64,000 bases of DNA from Formicarius rufipectus (lineage: Eukaryota; Chordata; Aves; Passeriformes; Formicariidae), in assembly GCA_013399695.1 (NCBI GenBank), contig VXAU01000808.1:26468-90467 (forward strand). The letters are read 5' to 3'. The position numbers were made by a program, and so were the translations under genes. This document shows, piece after piece, positions 48,765 through 62,915 of this stretch. Under the pieces are notes generated by a model. That model had not been told where the DNA came from. It was given only the letters and a program-made list of their open reading frames with translations, and searched no databases. The stretch's first letter is position 1. Every line of letters starts with the position of its first letter.

Positions 48765-51700
48765 GTATTTGCAGATGCATAAGCTTCTAGATACACGCCT
48801 ACATGTACCCACTCCCTTCACCTACACTGTAATGGACCTGATCCATCTTCTGTGAATCTCTGCTTTCATTCAGCAGTTTCTGTTTCCCATTATGGAATTC
48901 AGATCTGTGTTAGCATCAGAGTAGAAAAACTCGAGCTTCTGCAAAAAAAGTCACCACTCAGAAAGCTCTGACTCCATTGCTCTCTCTACTGTCAGTGCTT
49001 CAGTTCCTGCTATCCCTCCCTGCACACTTCCAAAGCCTGGTATTAAATATGCTGGATATTGGCTCTAAGGTGCCCTAGACTTTTTTTTTTAATTATTTTG
49101 TTGTTCTCAGTCTTAAGCTGTAAGGTATTTTACCTTGAACAAAGAGTAAGATTTAATAGAGTGTGCACTACATGCATTCCTAGCAGAGCGTGGCTGGATT
49201 TTGTTGTGATAACACCCCAAATTAAAACTGACAAGTGCTCAGCTTCAGAACTGCTCAAGTCAACTACGGTTGCTGCTAATGCATCAGACATTTCCCAGAA
49301 CACATGACGGGAGAAGCTTCCAGGAAAAAGATAAGTGTAGAAAAGATAAAAGGCAGTTTCTAGAGGCTCTGCTGGTATTCAGGAATGACAGTGAGGGAGA
49401 TGATAAATCAACTGCCAGCAACTGGATTTCACACATGCATACCAATTCCCTTTACTTTTAAAGAATCAGATGAGATAGAGGCAATTTGAGCTGAAATGTT
49501 GGCATGACACCTGGGTACAACACATGGCCTTGTTTTCTTTGCTTATGGCTTTGCTGTTCTTTTACTGATCAGTTGAATTACCCCTTGCTAGTTTCCCAGC
49601 AGGGGCTCAGGAACATGGAAATCTTTGGCAAGTAAAAGTTAGAAACCTGGAGTCATTAAAGTAGGAACATGTCCTTATCCATTTTTCCAGGAAAAAGCAA
49701 CCAGCATTTGTCTGTGCTATTGATATCTGCATGATTGCTGTTCGCATAAAGACTGGGGAGTTCTCTGGGCTCCCAAGGTACTACCCAAGTGCCCCAATTG
49801 CCTTGTTTCCTATGACACTCCAACATTTCCAATTCCTTTCCATGGATTTTAGGGCCATGAATCAATAAAATTTGCACTGTCCTTGGTTGCACACCAACAC
49901 AGAGGGAATTCAGCCACTTAGCGTATTATATAGGGATGAAATTGAGAACTATGAAACTGAACTAGGAGAACAAAATGGCTGTGTCAAGAATATCTTTGTG
50001 GAAGTGAGCCTTCTTAGGCTGTAAACAAATATTTGAGATTTTCAAGGACAACATGGTTTGTATACCCTTGCACTGAGGATAGAATAAAAGATCATTTAAA
50101 GTGAAATCTTATGTATTTTCCACTTTCAAAATTTATACTCCAAACACAGACAAAAGCTATGGGAAGGCTGTTTGAGAGTACATGTCATCAGTATAAGCTA
50201 AAGAAATAGTGAAAGGCTAGCTCAACTATTCCAAAGCAAAAACTACAAGTCCATAAAAATCAAGTAGCTCTTACATATAGTGATATTCTATGGCTACTCT
50301 CATATGGTTATGATTAAGTCATTTTGGTCTCCAGAACCCTTAATTAAGTTAAACAATTTTAAAGGCAGATTTCTCCCAACCCATGAAATAGTGCCTAAGG
50401 CAGAACGAAAGTTGATTCAATAACCCAAATGTACCTTTCATAATTTAACTGAAAAAAAAATCCAGAACTTACATTTAAATTTCTCAGGTTTATTATACTT
50501 TGTCCATTTGGCAACTGCAATATGTAATGCCTCAGAACAAGACTTCAAAGTTATTGCTTGTTCTTTCAGTGTCTATCCCTGTGAGGTTCTAAAATTGTCT
50601 GGACTAGCTTGCATACTCACATTTCTGTGTGTTACTACTTTACAGAGGCCTTATCTTTTATGGTTATTAAATACAGAGGTCATTCAATGAAAAAGGAATG
50701 TTTCATTTTCTTTAAAAAATATTTTTAATCTCTTTCCTTTTTATGTTATAAAAGTGAATTTTTAACATAACTAGCTTCATCAGACCTGTCAGGAAAGGAG
50801 ATGGTTTTTACACTCTTTGCAGACAAGAAAGGAGCTGGCTTGGCCAAGATGGGAAATTAAAATTGTGGTAGAAAAGGGAACTGAACATAGTTCAAAAAGT
50901 ATCAGACAATCACTATATTTATAGATTGAACTCTATATATTTATGGATATTTTTGTAACTTAAAGAAAAACCAAACCCTCAGAGGGAGTGTTTTGGTACC
51001 CAGAGGATTACATAATATTTTTCATATATTAACTTGACACATTTTTAAGTAAAATAAAAGAGTAACTGTTCATGTAACAATGTACAGTAAACAACTGCAT
51101 AACATAGACAAAAGTAAAAATCATTTTTTCACATGTACAAAACAGTGCTTTTTAGTTCTTTCTGGGGACAAAGAACACATAATTGCAGTTTTATAATTCT
51201 GTGTCTATCAACACTTCTGAAAGTTCACATGAGATTCATGTTGTAAATGTCAAGTCACTTGAGCAGCACACTTGTTGCTGAAGGTACACTGGCAGCAGTT
51301 TCTCCAGCACTGGTATGGTGGAAATATTAAGCATGATGGATTTTGAAGACATGGAAAAAAGGGAATGTACCTTCTTAAAAGTCCAGTCAGGGCATAACTT
51401 TAAATTTTAAATCAGCTCAGGAATGTTTGAAACCTCTTTATTGCCCAATATTTTACATAGGGATAAGGAATATGTCTTTCTACACCTCATAAATTTAACA
51501 TATTGTAGTTTGAAATCTCATTAGCCTTACGTGTTGCCAGATGCAGCTCACAAACATTAAAGATCTTAGGGACATGTTTTTATACTATTACTCTCTATCA
51601 GTGTTATTTTTGCAAGCATGTGTTTTGTATTTGTCCTCTCCCTGAACTCTCAATTTTGTTTAGTAACAATATTGAACTATACTACAATAAATCTAGAATT

Positions 51701-54700
51701 TTAACTACTTTGGAGTTCTTGAGTTGACTGGTGCATGCTCAGAAAACTTGTATACATAATTTTGTCCTCTGGAAGTACCTTAAATACTCAAAAATTATGC
51801 TGAAGTGTCTTGTGGAAGAATGCCTGCTTTTCTGCTGCAAAATCTTAGTCAACCTCTTTATGCATTGATAACATATGGTATTTTAAAAGCCAAATGAATT
51901 TAAAGCTCTGCCTTAACATTTAAATGCAAATTATACAATGCCTTATCCTTAGTCCAAAGGATACATGTACCCCACCCAGAAGAATATTCTGTAAATGCCT
52001 ACAAGCACTACTTCATTAATACAAACCACCAGCTTATCTGGTGTTGTACTCTTTCTGTTCCGTAACAGAGAAATCCAGTCTCTCTAAGCGTAAATGAGGC
52101 CTAAAGGAAGAAAGCTATTTTTGCATATACAGAATCTAACTTACAGATTCATATACTTATGCTGTGTTCACTGGTTCATGTTTCAGTGGTATGCATATAA
52201 TATATTAATTTTTAACACTTATTTTTAAATAAAATGTTAATTTTATCACCCTAGTGTTGGTCAATATTGGTGCCTTACACAGTTAAGAACCAAGTAAATT
52301 AGAGAGAATCTCTGAACTGATCTGGCTAACTTGGACACTGGATGGAGTTAATATTGAATGACATGAATGAGAAATGTCAGTATGTTTTATAACAGTAGTC
52401 TCCATATTAGAAAATGTAAATAAAATCCATGCTATCTATCTGCCTCAAGAAAAGAATCTGTTTGAACTTTTGACAAACCTTAAAGAATACCAATTTGTAC
52501 ATATTCACTGCAATAAACTCTGAATTAGCTGTTATACATGGAAAGGTGCTGTCCTCTTCCAGATGCCTGAAACCTTTGATTTGTACAGTTATGCCTGTAA
52601 AGATACTGAGTGCTGAGCAGTGGTGTGAAGGAACTTCTGTGCTCCCTCCCAGGGTTTTTAGTCTAAGAAGGGCTATCCTAATGGTGGCTACATTCGAGTC
52701 TTGAGACTCAGGGCCCATCCAAGTTGTGCCAAAATCAAAGACTTATCATTTAAAAAAGCTCGTGAATGCAATTTGATGACAGCACTAAAAACTTTCTATC
52801 AGCTTATACTGTAGAAGTTTTGAAACAGATGTATTTTCTCTTTTCTGCCTAGGCAAGGGAGTTTCTCCATAGATAAACCTTCTTCTAACTATTGCTGTTT
52901 CCTATGGCACATATTTGTCTAGTTCACCAATCTTTCTACAGTGTTTACAAAAAGATAAGACCCTTTTCTGCACTGTAGTCAAGGACTTCACAGATACGTG
53001 GAAGGTAATATTAAATTCCAGAAGCAGTAGTTGTTTTTCAGAATGTTCTCATTCTGAAATTTTAATACAAAACCTTATTTCTCCTAAATTCAACTTATTT
53101 CCATAGGAAGAATCATATATCATGAAAAACGCAGAACAAAGTCCAATCTGCATACCCCCTGGGGTTCAGACTTTACCATATGTTCTTTCCTCAGTATGCT
53201 GATCCCTCTGGTTCTCAGGGTGGAAATGCATTTCCAAAGACATCTGTGAGAATGTAGCAAATACATTTATGGAAAAAAAAAAAAAAAGGAGGAGGAGCTT
53301 CCACAGTAGATTGACCTCTGTGGAAAACATAGATTCTTTCCTTTTTTTTTCAGATAACAAGCAGGCTTTTACCTGAGAAGCTATTGGTCACACTACTGCC
53401 TTTTGAGTAAAAGGCTGTCCCATAATGTCCACTTTGTTTCATTCATTGGCATGATTACCCTATGTGTCAAGGCTGCAGATATGTGCAGAAAGCCTCTTCT
53501 CCATGGATTAATGATCTTGGTCTCACAGACAGACAGAGCAGATGTCATTCACATGAATCATTGCACAGATTAAGATTTGGATTATTTCCCCTCTTTTCTG
53601 TGTTTTACAGATGAAATGCCTCAATTAGACATCTCTTGCTACGCTGCCATTTATTTCCACCATTCCTGAACGTGTCACTGTTGGCAAACCACGCAGAGTA
53701 TGAAGATGCCAGCCAGACTTGGGTAATGGTTTCTGAAGGCAGTGTCTGTTAGCAGTAATGCTGCAGTTTTTGGCTCTCTATAGTGAGATAGGTTTGTTGA
53801 AATAATTAAGACAGACTGGGAAGCTTCCAAGTGCTGTGCAACCACATCATCCTCAACTAGTAACTTTTTGCCCTGAGAAGCAAAGTGGGTAAAATCATCT
53901 GAGGTTTACTCTTTAGGAAATAATGTTTTATCTTCTTCATCTCTGCTTTTAAGAAAATACTCTCTACTCATCCTTTTCATCTTTGCAACAAAAGACTGGC
54001 TTTCCTAGGTGCAAGCACATATGGTGTCTTATTACCCAGCCATCCTACAGATCCCTAAAGCTTCCTGCTTCCCCTTGATGCTTCCATTTTCCTGAGCTCC
54101 TTCTTTCCTATGCCATTAATACTACCTTAACACAAAGCTTTTCAAGAAAATCCTATTGTCTTACTGCAGGCCTTCTATTTCTGTTAATCACCCTGTTCAA
54201 CATGATTTGGCTATAAAAGTATTTTGATGTATGTAGACTGACAAAACCAGGTTGAACTTTTTCCAATTCTTAGCAAAAATCAAAACTGTATTTCCTTTCC
54301 TTCCTCAAATTTAATTATTTTTCACTATTTCCAAGTCAGTGGATGTAGAGCTGGGTAGACAGGAAGACACAAAACAAGGTATACAAAATATAAAATATCA
54401 CAGGCAGCATGCTGTCCATGTGTGTGCATCCATTTAGTTATTCTTTCAAATGCAGTAAACAGTTCTTAACAATAAACCATTAATTTAAGCTTATGCCGCT
54501 GTTTTTTAGTGAAAATAATCCTGCTGTTACAGTCACAAGTTTAGTGGGATGAAGAGAAAGCCTTTGTGATTTCTGTTCTAAACTGAGTCCAAAGCTGAGT
54601 GCCTAGCTACTTCTACTCAGCTAGACAAGCTTGTGTTTGTGGCTGGCTGGAGTCTTCTCTTTTAACTAGGATGATTTTGCACATGGCCACCTTTTACTTT

Positions 54701-56907
54701 GTGTATGCGCTGCAAACTTGCTCTTTGTGGTATTTGCACTTCAGGGAATGTGATCAAAAAACATTAACTATGCTTACACTTGAGAAACAAATTTGGTATA
54801 TATCTGTATATATAGCATTCTTGACCCTTAGTCTTGGCTCCAAGCTTTCCTATGCATCCAAAACACATACATAACAGATGTTTCTTTTGTCTCACACCAG
54901 CCACTGTAGACGCAGCTGATACTCTTCAGTGGACATGTTTATTGAAAATTTCAGGCAAATATCTCAATCACCTGCTAAGTATTTTGATTTGAAATCTGCC
55001 TTTCTTATGCACACTCCGAAGCTTGCCTTTTGCCTCACTCCTTCCCACAGATTTTGTTGAGTTTTTCTTGCCACTCCTGCCAAGCTTCAACCATGCTTTT
55101 ACTGGAGTTTTCACTTTTACTTGGACTGGGAAACCTAGATAACTTAACTGCTTTTTTTCCCTGTTTGTTTCTTTCACTAAGTAAAATCAAAAGGGAAGTT
55201 TTCATTTCTTAACAGATCTTTACTACAAATCTTAAGGGTTTGAAACTGATGATTTCAAAAACAAGACCAAAAAGCCTTTCGCATGCTGAAAAAGAAGTCA
55301 CTAGAAAGTATACAGCTTTTTATACCTTTTTCAGCTTCCTTCCCGGACCTGTTTTGCCAACTGGTTTATTGAAGCTGAAACAAGGTGGTTCAAAGAAAAG
55401 TGTCTGCTACTCTGACCACTTGCCATGACAGAAAACCAGTTTGCAGCTCTTTATTTATGAAGATACTAAGTTATATGTACTGAAGCTTATTCTAAACTTA
55501 TGCCTTAAAAGCAGGATTACTTTTCAGGAAAGCAACAGTATGCAACCAAAAGACAGGCACAGTCAAACTCAGTGTAAGACAGTCTGGTATGTTGTTATCA
55601 TAGTGCAAAAAGTCTTCCCAAATGTGAAATAAGAAGGTGCTTAATTCTCTAATTTCTCCACTGAAATTCTGGAGAAATTGCCTCCTTTCCAGGATAGAAA
55701 TGGTCATGTCACTTTCTGAAATAGTTAGACTGGCTGCTACATGTGCAAAATATTGCAAGGTTTGATAGATTTCCCTTTTCTATTTTTCCCCTTTCTGATC
55801 TCAGTCTAATTTTAATACCACTCCAGGTTTCACAAAAAATAAGGCATATATATACTCATCAGGGAAATACTGAATATAAAAATGTAATTCAGGCAAATTT
55901 CCCTCTTCTCAAAATCTGAGTGTACCAGGAACAATTAAAACATAAAAAGGAAACAATTTAGTTTTTCTCTTTTAGATATTCTACCCCTGTTTCATTAGAA
56001 AACATATGTATCTTAGAACACTAATATATTACTTTACATCTATTTTTAAAATTCTCTTAGTAACAGTGGGTTTCAGGTATTGCTCTTTTTCCTTGGTAAA
56101 ATGGTTTTTTCAGCAGTCAAAGAACCACCTTCTACAGGAGAAGCAGTTTTTACCTCCCATGTTCAAAATGCATACTAAAAACTAATACTAGAGAGCCTGA
56201 GTTTGATATTTGGATTCTTGTGAACCCAAAGCATTGCATCTGCATCAGAAAACACAACATTCTAGTCAAAACAGATGTGGTCCTTCCCCAGCTTTCACAG
56301 CATTTGGTTAGGAAATAGTCTCTGGCTGTGTGATTCTGCCTCTGAAAGGAAACGTGGGTCACTTTGTTAGTAAAGAAGCTGAAAACTGCTCATGTTATAT
56401 GCTCTTGTGTGTACATGGGGAAAGAAAGGCAGGATTCTGTAAGCTACACCAAGGAGCAGTTTATTCACAAGGCAACTAGAAAGTCTGTGAATTCCTGGCA
56501 GACAAGACAATGTAAACATTCTGCATATTTATTTTAAGAGAAACAATGAAAAAAAAAAAAAAGAGGATAGTATCACCAAAATATCTGTTGCAAAGGAGAC
56601 CAAGACATCAGATAAATTGCAGGGTTTTTGTCTGCATTGGAGAGACTTGCCTCAAGGCTCAGTAATTGCTACATTTTACTATTTTAGAAGGATGGCAATG
56701 CAACAGGTAAGTCAAATGGGAGAAACCATCTCCATACCCTGCAAAGAAATTACACTCTTGCATAAAACCAGGGCACTCTTTCTGGAAGATCTATGTACAT
56801 TCATGTGGAAAGAAAGAACCAAACATAATTACTTACAGCGCTACCATTCATATAATTACAGTTGTGAAAATATGTGAAATGAAACAAAACATTTGCTGGG
56901 CTGTTCC
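48765..56907. other. 8 kb of single-copy AT-rich DNA, no gene seen
   Basis: No exon, RNA gene or mobile element recognised. Poly-A runs occur at about 53273-53287 and 56549-56562. The open frames (all under about 105 codons) have no recognisable domains. The very AT-rich part at 50.0-52.4 kb is a fair candidate for conserved non-coding sequence, but I have no direct evidence of conservation. Confidence 0.5.
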
Positions 56908-57068
56908 TTGTTTGGTTTTTGTTGTTGTTGTTGTTGTTGTCAGGTTTTTTTGGTGGATGTTTGGTTTTTTATTATTTTTGTTGTTTNGTGTTTTTTGTTT
57001 TTTGGTTTTTTTTTGTTTGTTTGTTTGTTTGTTTGTTTTGGTTTTGTTTGTTTTTTTTTTCTTTTTTG
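56908..57068 (-). repeat. T/G-only tract with (GTT)n and one ambiguous base
   Basis: GTT triplets (56921-56940), then TTTG and TTTTTG units on the plus strand, about 160 bp. Position 56987 is N, the only unresolved base I noticed. Confidence 0.92.
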
Positions 57069-59625
57069 AAAAGAAGTACTGAGAAAACACCATAAAAATA
57101 ACCCTATCAATCCAGAAAAGGACAAGTTCTGCTCTGACACATGGACACAGATTTGAAGAAATTTTGGCTCTCCTGCCAAATGCAAAGAGACTTAGATCTT
57201 TTTTTTTGCTCTCTATCCTAGGTTAACACACAACCTGAGGAGTAAAAGTTATGCATGAATTATTTCAGAAATACATTATTAATCTTTGCTTTCTTAAGTC
57301 TTTATCTTCTAGCTCAGTAGTCTTCAATATCCTTCCAACAAACGAAAGCCAGAAGCATTCTCAGTGGGAAGATGGACCAATTTCTTCTACTTTGATTGTT
57401 CTAAAACATTCGCAGATTTTGTTTCTTTTGTCACCTTTCACTGACTTCTAAAAAGAAGGCTCCAGTCCTTTAGTGTTGCAGTCTGCATCCTGAAAACTAC
57501 TACACTATACACTTTCAGGTTTAACATGCTTTTGATGCATTTCTCTGTCCTGTTTTTTACGCAGCTAATGTTCAGAAGTAGATCACCATGTGCCAGCAGC
57601 TCATGATCTGGAGAAAAAGGGTTGTTCTTGATCATTCTTTATCATGGCTATGGGAGTCCTGGTCTATTGAGGGTCTGTTTCTCAGATTATACCAGCGCAG
57701 AATCATACATGCTAGCAGAGAACACTATTTTTTAATCATGAGCAAATTTCTTCTTCTCATTTACAGGTTTAAAAGCTGAGTAAACCACCAGCGTTGAGTG
57801 GATTTTTCCAGAGGAAAGAAAATTTTGGGGGGACATTGGGATTCAAGCCTCTCTTCTTTAATGAGGACTCCCAGCCTCATCTGCAGTGACCTTCATGGTA
57901 GGCCTCCCACAGACTTCAGCTGGGTCAGGGTGTTGCTTTGAAAACTGTGTGCTGGAACATATCTCTTTGCTCAAAGAGTGTTTACAATTTGAGGGAAACA
58001 GAACTTGCTCATTTAATGTTGAGGGCTTTAAAATCCCCAAGCAGTTCATTTCCCAGTGTTAACTTCCCTGGCTTAATGCACTGCATTGTAACCTCAGACC
58101 CAGGAGTTCAGCCATCTGTGACCAAGACCCAGATTTGCAGAGAGTAAGGGGGTTTTGAAATGACATTAAGTTATGCGTATTGCAACATTATAAAGCTCTT
58201 GGTTTAAAGTTGCTTTTTTTTTTCCAGGGATGATGGAGAAATATAGTTTGAGGTTGCCCAATGTTAAGACAAACATAACAGAACAGCAAGCCCATCTCTA
58301 CAGTTTTTCAATGTGTGGTTATTTTGTGTACCCTCAAGGGACTCACCATCTATATCCTTTCGAGATCAGCATTAGCCATATGCTTAGGAGATAAGTGGTT
58401 TGATTACTGTAAGCATCTTGTTTAATCTACTAAATCATGCAGTTCCACCTGGTGGTAAAAATACAAAGATTTTATCTTTGCAAGTTTGCTAAAAGGGTGC
58501 CATATGTGACAAGTTATCTCCACTTTTCTCATTGGAAAAGCAAACAGTAAGTATAGAGAAAAAAACTTGTAATCTTGATGCCAAAATAGGTTTGTTATAA
58601 TGTATTTAATTTTCAGCAATGATTAAAAAAATTATGTAAACACATATTTGAGCTCCAGAAAAATTAACTGCTACTAAAATATGAATCTGTCATCCTCCAC
58701 CAGCATATAAGGACATACAAGTTTGTGTGATCAGCAAACCAACTACACTTTGATGAATGGATTCTTAATCAAAAGTGGTAATTTAGTAACTTTCTGAAAA
58801 ACCTTGAAAATGGGATTTTATTTCCATTTTCATTCCTCTCCACTGGAATCATTAATGACATGAATGCCATTATCCCATCTCCTACTGATTTTACCGGGGA
58901 CTTCAATACTAGAAATAACTTGCTCCTGCCAAAGAAGAACTGTGATAAGAAATACAGTACTATTGTTGGTATGGTGTTCCATAGGCTCAAATTAATGAAA
59001 TAAGAAGAAAAGGTGACTTGTAGAGAAAATATTTTTTTTGTCAAAACCTGTGCATTTCATTAGCACTAAACAGAACTTCAGCAAGTACCAGTCACAATGC
59101 TACATTTTCCCCCTATACTTCTAAAGTTATGGATTTAAAGGCAAGAAAAGATCTCTTAAAAAGAATAAAGACTTTAATTTTTTTAGAAATGCACTACACT
59201 TACTAACCTTAACTGCAAAGATGAAAAAGCTTCTTTTTTAGTTAAGCCTGAATAAAAATGTTGGGCATTACTTCTAGACTGAGCTTGTTCAGCTTCAAAT
59301 CCAAGATTTAAGCTTGATTCTGCCAGTACTGTTGCCTTCTAAAGGCTCTGCCAAAGACAGGTCTGTTCCTGCAACCTGGGAGGTCCACTCAGCCATACAG
59401 TTACCACATCTCTGTGTTCCTGTCTCACCACAATGAGATCTTCTACTTTGTTGGGACAGAAAAAGCTTTAAAAATTACTGGTTCTTTAGTCACTTTAACA
59501 CACTTCCTAAGTACAGGTTTTATACACATTATGCTGTCTTTGCTCTCCTGCACTCTCAAACAGTTCTGTTTACTCGGGAAATCCCGGGAAATGTATGATA
59601 CTTTTTCCTAGAGTGCTATTGTAGG
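57069..59625. other. Single-copy DNA, no gene seen
   Basis: Ordinary AT-rich sequence; nothing recognised. Confidence 0.5.
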
Positions 59626-59630
59626 GTCTC
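59626..59630. repeat. Target-site duplication of LTR B (left copy)
   Basis: GTCTC precedes the TG of LTR B and is repeated at 60291-60295. Confidence 0.93.
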
Positions 59631-60290
59631 TGTCCTGGTTATAGTACCCAGGATCAGTTTGTCACTGTGTGGGTGTGTATTCTAAAACCTCTAAGTCATT
59701 TTTTCTCATGAACTGCTCACAATGGCCCATTTGCAGCAGCTGCTCAGGGCACACCCAACCCCTCAGGCTACAGAATGGGTGTTTAGGAACTGTAGGATAA
59801 GGAAGTTTTCCTGCCTTCACACCCACCTGAGGGGTCATGTCTGCTAATGGGCCATTAGGGATGCCATGACTATGCCATTATTCACCTCACAGAGTGGATT
59901 ACCCATTGCGAAACTCTCCACTCTGGGGGAGGGACTGTGTTTTGAGCTCAGGCAGAGATAAGCTTGGGGGTTTGGGACTAGGAGCTCTCTCTTCAGATCC
60001 AGAGGAGGACCAGAGCCTTGACCAGACTGAGACTGCCACTGGACTGCAACCATCATTTTCACCAGCAGGTTTCTTCCTTTCTTTGTGTTTTGAATTCAGG
60101 GGGGCCACGTGGTGTTCAGCACAGGGGTTGGTGAGCTCCATTCTGCTCATGCCCCACTGTGCTGGGCACAAACAAATTTTCCTTCTGTATCAGTATATTT
60201 TGTGATCTTTTATTAAATTGTTATTCTAACTTGCAATCCCATTCTGAGTTGGATTGGTTTCTCCTGCCGGTTTAACTCTAAACCAGCACA
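59631..60290 (+). mobile_element. Solo LTR 'B' of an endogenous retrovirus, 660 bp
   Basis: Starts TGTCCTGGTTATAGTACCC and ends AAACCAGCACA, with a perfect 5-bp duplication GTCTC (59626-59630 and 60291-60295). It matches LTR C throughout and LTR A in its first half. The terminal parts form the short inverted repeat expected of an LTR (TGTCCTGGTT at the start, AACCAGCACA at the end). The R/U5 part has an ATTAAA polyadenylation-signal variant near 60214. The TATA box is weak (GAGATAAG near 59957). No internal sequence is attached. Confidence 0.95.
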
Positions 60291-60295
60291 GTCTC
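60291..60295. repeat. Target-site duplication of LTR B (right copy)
   Basis: GTCTC follows the terminal CA of LTR B. Confidence 0.93.
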
Positions 60296-61960
60296 CTAGG
60301 GCAACGAGATATATTCCCAATTTCGTCCTCTCAGCATATTTATCATTTGAAGATGTTGCAGTGATAAACATTAAACAGGTTGTGTGATGATTTGGGCATA
60401 CTTATGGACCACAGTTTTTTGAATTTCCTGGAAAAGAAGCAGTCAGGAATCCACCAAATAACATCCTCTAACACTGAGCTGACCTTTTAACAATCTTCTC
60501 TATTTGAAACTTTGTTTTAAAAAGAGGAATAAATGCTCTGTTCATTTTTCTGGAGCTGAAACATCTAACTCAGCAAAGATAAAAAGCCTGATTTTGTAAT
60601 GATGATTTTGTCAAAATATCTTGTAATCTGGGACTACTTGTAGAGGTCATTAGGCATTTCTGAATTGCGCAGCCATCTTTTTGAAAGCAGTCTCACCTCA
60701 GCTGAATGAAAATCAAGTACCCTGTGTATCCCAAAGGGCAAAACCAACTACAACTCTCTATCCTGACAAATCATGTAGATTGTTTAACCGTGAACACTCT
60801 CCTCCATCTTTCTTGTATTTCCCTCACAAGTGCAGCAGTCTGGTTTCCTCCAGCTGTGATTCCTCCTCTTCTTTGACTGCTTAAAATCCTCAGAAATGGT
60901 CCTCAGGATTAAACATGAAAGGGGTAGGGGCAGGGATTTATCCCAAAGAGAGGATTGTGGAGATTAAAATGTAATGTAATAAAACAAGTCTTTTAGAGTT
61001 ATGCACTCAGGCATTTTACTCTAACCAGACAATTTCATAGCTTTTATTACACTAGACTCCCACCAGTAAATGAAAATCGCAGAGAACATGCAACTTTAAC
61101 ATTGGGATTTTTTCCTTATTGCATTTAACTACCAGAGACAGCAGTTACCTCCACCGGTGCTCTGCCTTTGACCCCCTTCTGAGAATTGGGCCATTAAATT
61201 AGTTCCACATGACAGGGCTTGGAATGCTGAAAATCTATCCAACTTATGATTCTGAAATTTAGTTTTGCTTAACGAGTCATATTTCAAAAGTTTGCAGCTG
61301 AATCCCCTTTCTCTGCTAGCTTCAAGTCAGGATCATTTAAAGCTTATTTAAACACTATGAGAAAATTGTAACATAAGTTCTTTCTCTGCATTCATTTGTA
61401 TTACAACGTGAAGAAGTTAAGGGAGGAAAACATTTTAGAAGGTATCAAGTACTAATATTAAGGCATTCATTGCAGAGAACATCAGAAAGAATGAAGATTG
61501 CCCCATTGCTGTATATTTACAAAGTCATTTACAATACAGTTCCACAGCTTGTTTTCAAGCTGTCTTCTCTCTTACAAGACACATTGATCTAGTTACTGAC
61601 AAACTAGAGCTATACTGAGTGTAGGCTTTTGACATCATTGGCCAGTCCTCCAAAATACTTCAGAGTAAAGAAAACTGGACAGTTTTGTTTGTTTATTCCA
61701 GTCTCTCTTGCACTGAAATCTCTTTGCCTAGAAAAAACTACTATATACCAGCATTTAAATTCTCTTGATATAATTTTTCCATTGGCCATGAAGGAGCTGT
61801 GTTCATTTTTTTGTTAATTAATTGATTGTGACCCTTTCACTGAAAGGAGCATTACTGTCCATTTTAAAGATCTTCTTAGTAAGATTAAAACCAACATAAT
61901 AAGGGATGTATAAATATTTGGATATTCTGTTGTTTATTACACAGAATACAAGGCACTCGG
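60296..61960. other. Single-copy DNA, no gene seen
   Basis: Nothing recognised. Confidence 0.5.
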
Positions 61961-62105
61961 TTGTTGCGGTGTGGTTTTGTGGTTTTTGTTTGTTTGTTTG
62001 TTTGTTTGTTTGTTTGTTTTTTGTTTTTGTTTTTGTTTTTTTTTGTTTGGTTTGGTTTGGTTTGGTTTTTTTTTGGTTGTGTTTTTTGTTTTGTTTTTTT
62101 TTTTT
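61961..62105 (-). repeat. T/G-only tract with (TTTG)n and (GGTTT)n
   Basis: About eight TTTG units (61985-62019), TTTTTG units, then four GGTTT units (62047-62067) and T runs on the plus strand, about 145 bp. Confidence 0.93.
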
Positions 62106-62913
62106 CCCTACCTTTCCCATCATCCTTCTTTACACTATCCAGACTTAATTTATAGTCTGAGGGTTAATATTATACAAACACTCATTTAGTGCAGAAGAAA
62201 TGTGATCATTACTAAGCTATTCCATTGGTTAAAGAACCTCTGCTTTCTTTATCCCAGCTGAGTAGAGGTAATTGCCTTAGGCTGCAGGCAGGAGAATGGG
62301 AAGCAGATGAAGCATGTTGAAGATTAACCACATAAAGAAACTGCCTAAACAAAGAAAGGGCTCTGAGAAGAGGAGGAGAAAAAGTCTCTCAGCCTAAACA
62401 GGATTGCTGGGAAAAAAAGTGCTTGTAGCTCCTCACTACTTTGTATCCACAAAATAAAAATGGGAAAGAGTGTCATCAGCAGTTCCTGTGGAGTAATCTG
62501 TGCATATGTAAGCAAACTGGGCTTGCAAGCACATCCTGATAAGAAAGAAAATGTGACTGTGACAGCCCATGAAGGACACCAGTCCTTAACCCAAATGTTG
62601 ATATGAGGATGGCTGTTTAAAGGTGAAGCTCTTCCTCATTTTTGGGCTGTTTACATTCACTCTGAAGAACAGAGTAGTCTATTTACTCATGTTAAAGACA
62701 CAAATCTGCAGAAATCCCTTCAGCCACAATTACCCCTATACATTCCACTACCCCATATATCCTATATGCATTAATGGCTTTTATCTGTTTCATATGGGAT
62801 TCATTTTACTCAGCTAAAGAAATTAAAGTTTCAAAAAGTTTCAGCTTTGGCATTACTGGCTCTGGCTTCTTTTATAGTCAAATAAGAGAATAAGAGGAGA
62901 GTTACATAACTTC
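62106..62913. other. Single-copy DNA, no gene seen
   Basis: Ordinary sequence; nothing recognised. Confidence 0.5.
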
Positions 62914-62915
62914 AG

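Noticed and set aside
56848..57185. Lys/Thr/Asn/Gln-rich frames resembling low-complexity regulatory proteins
   Set aside because: They are translations of the A/C strand of the same kind of tract.
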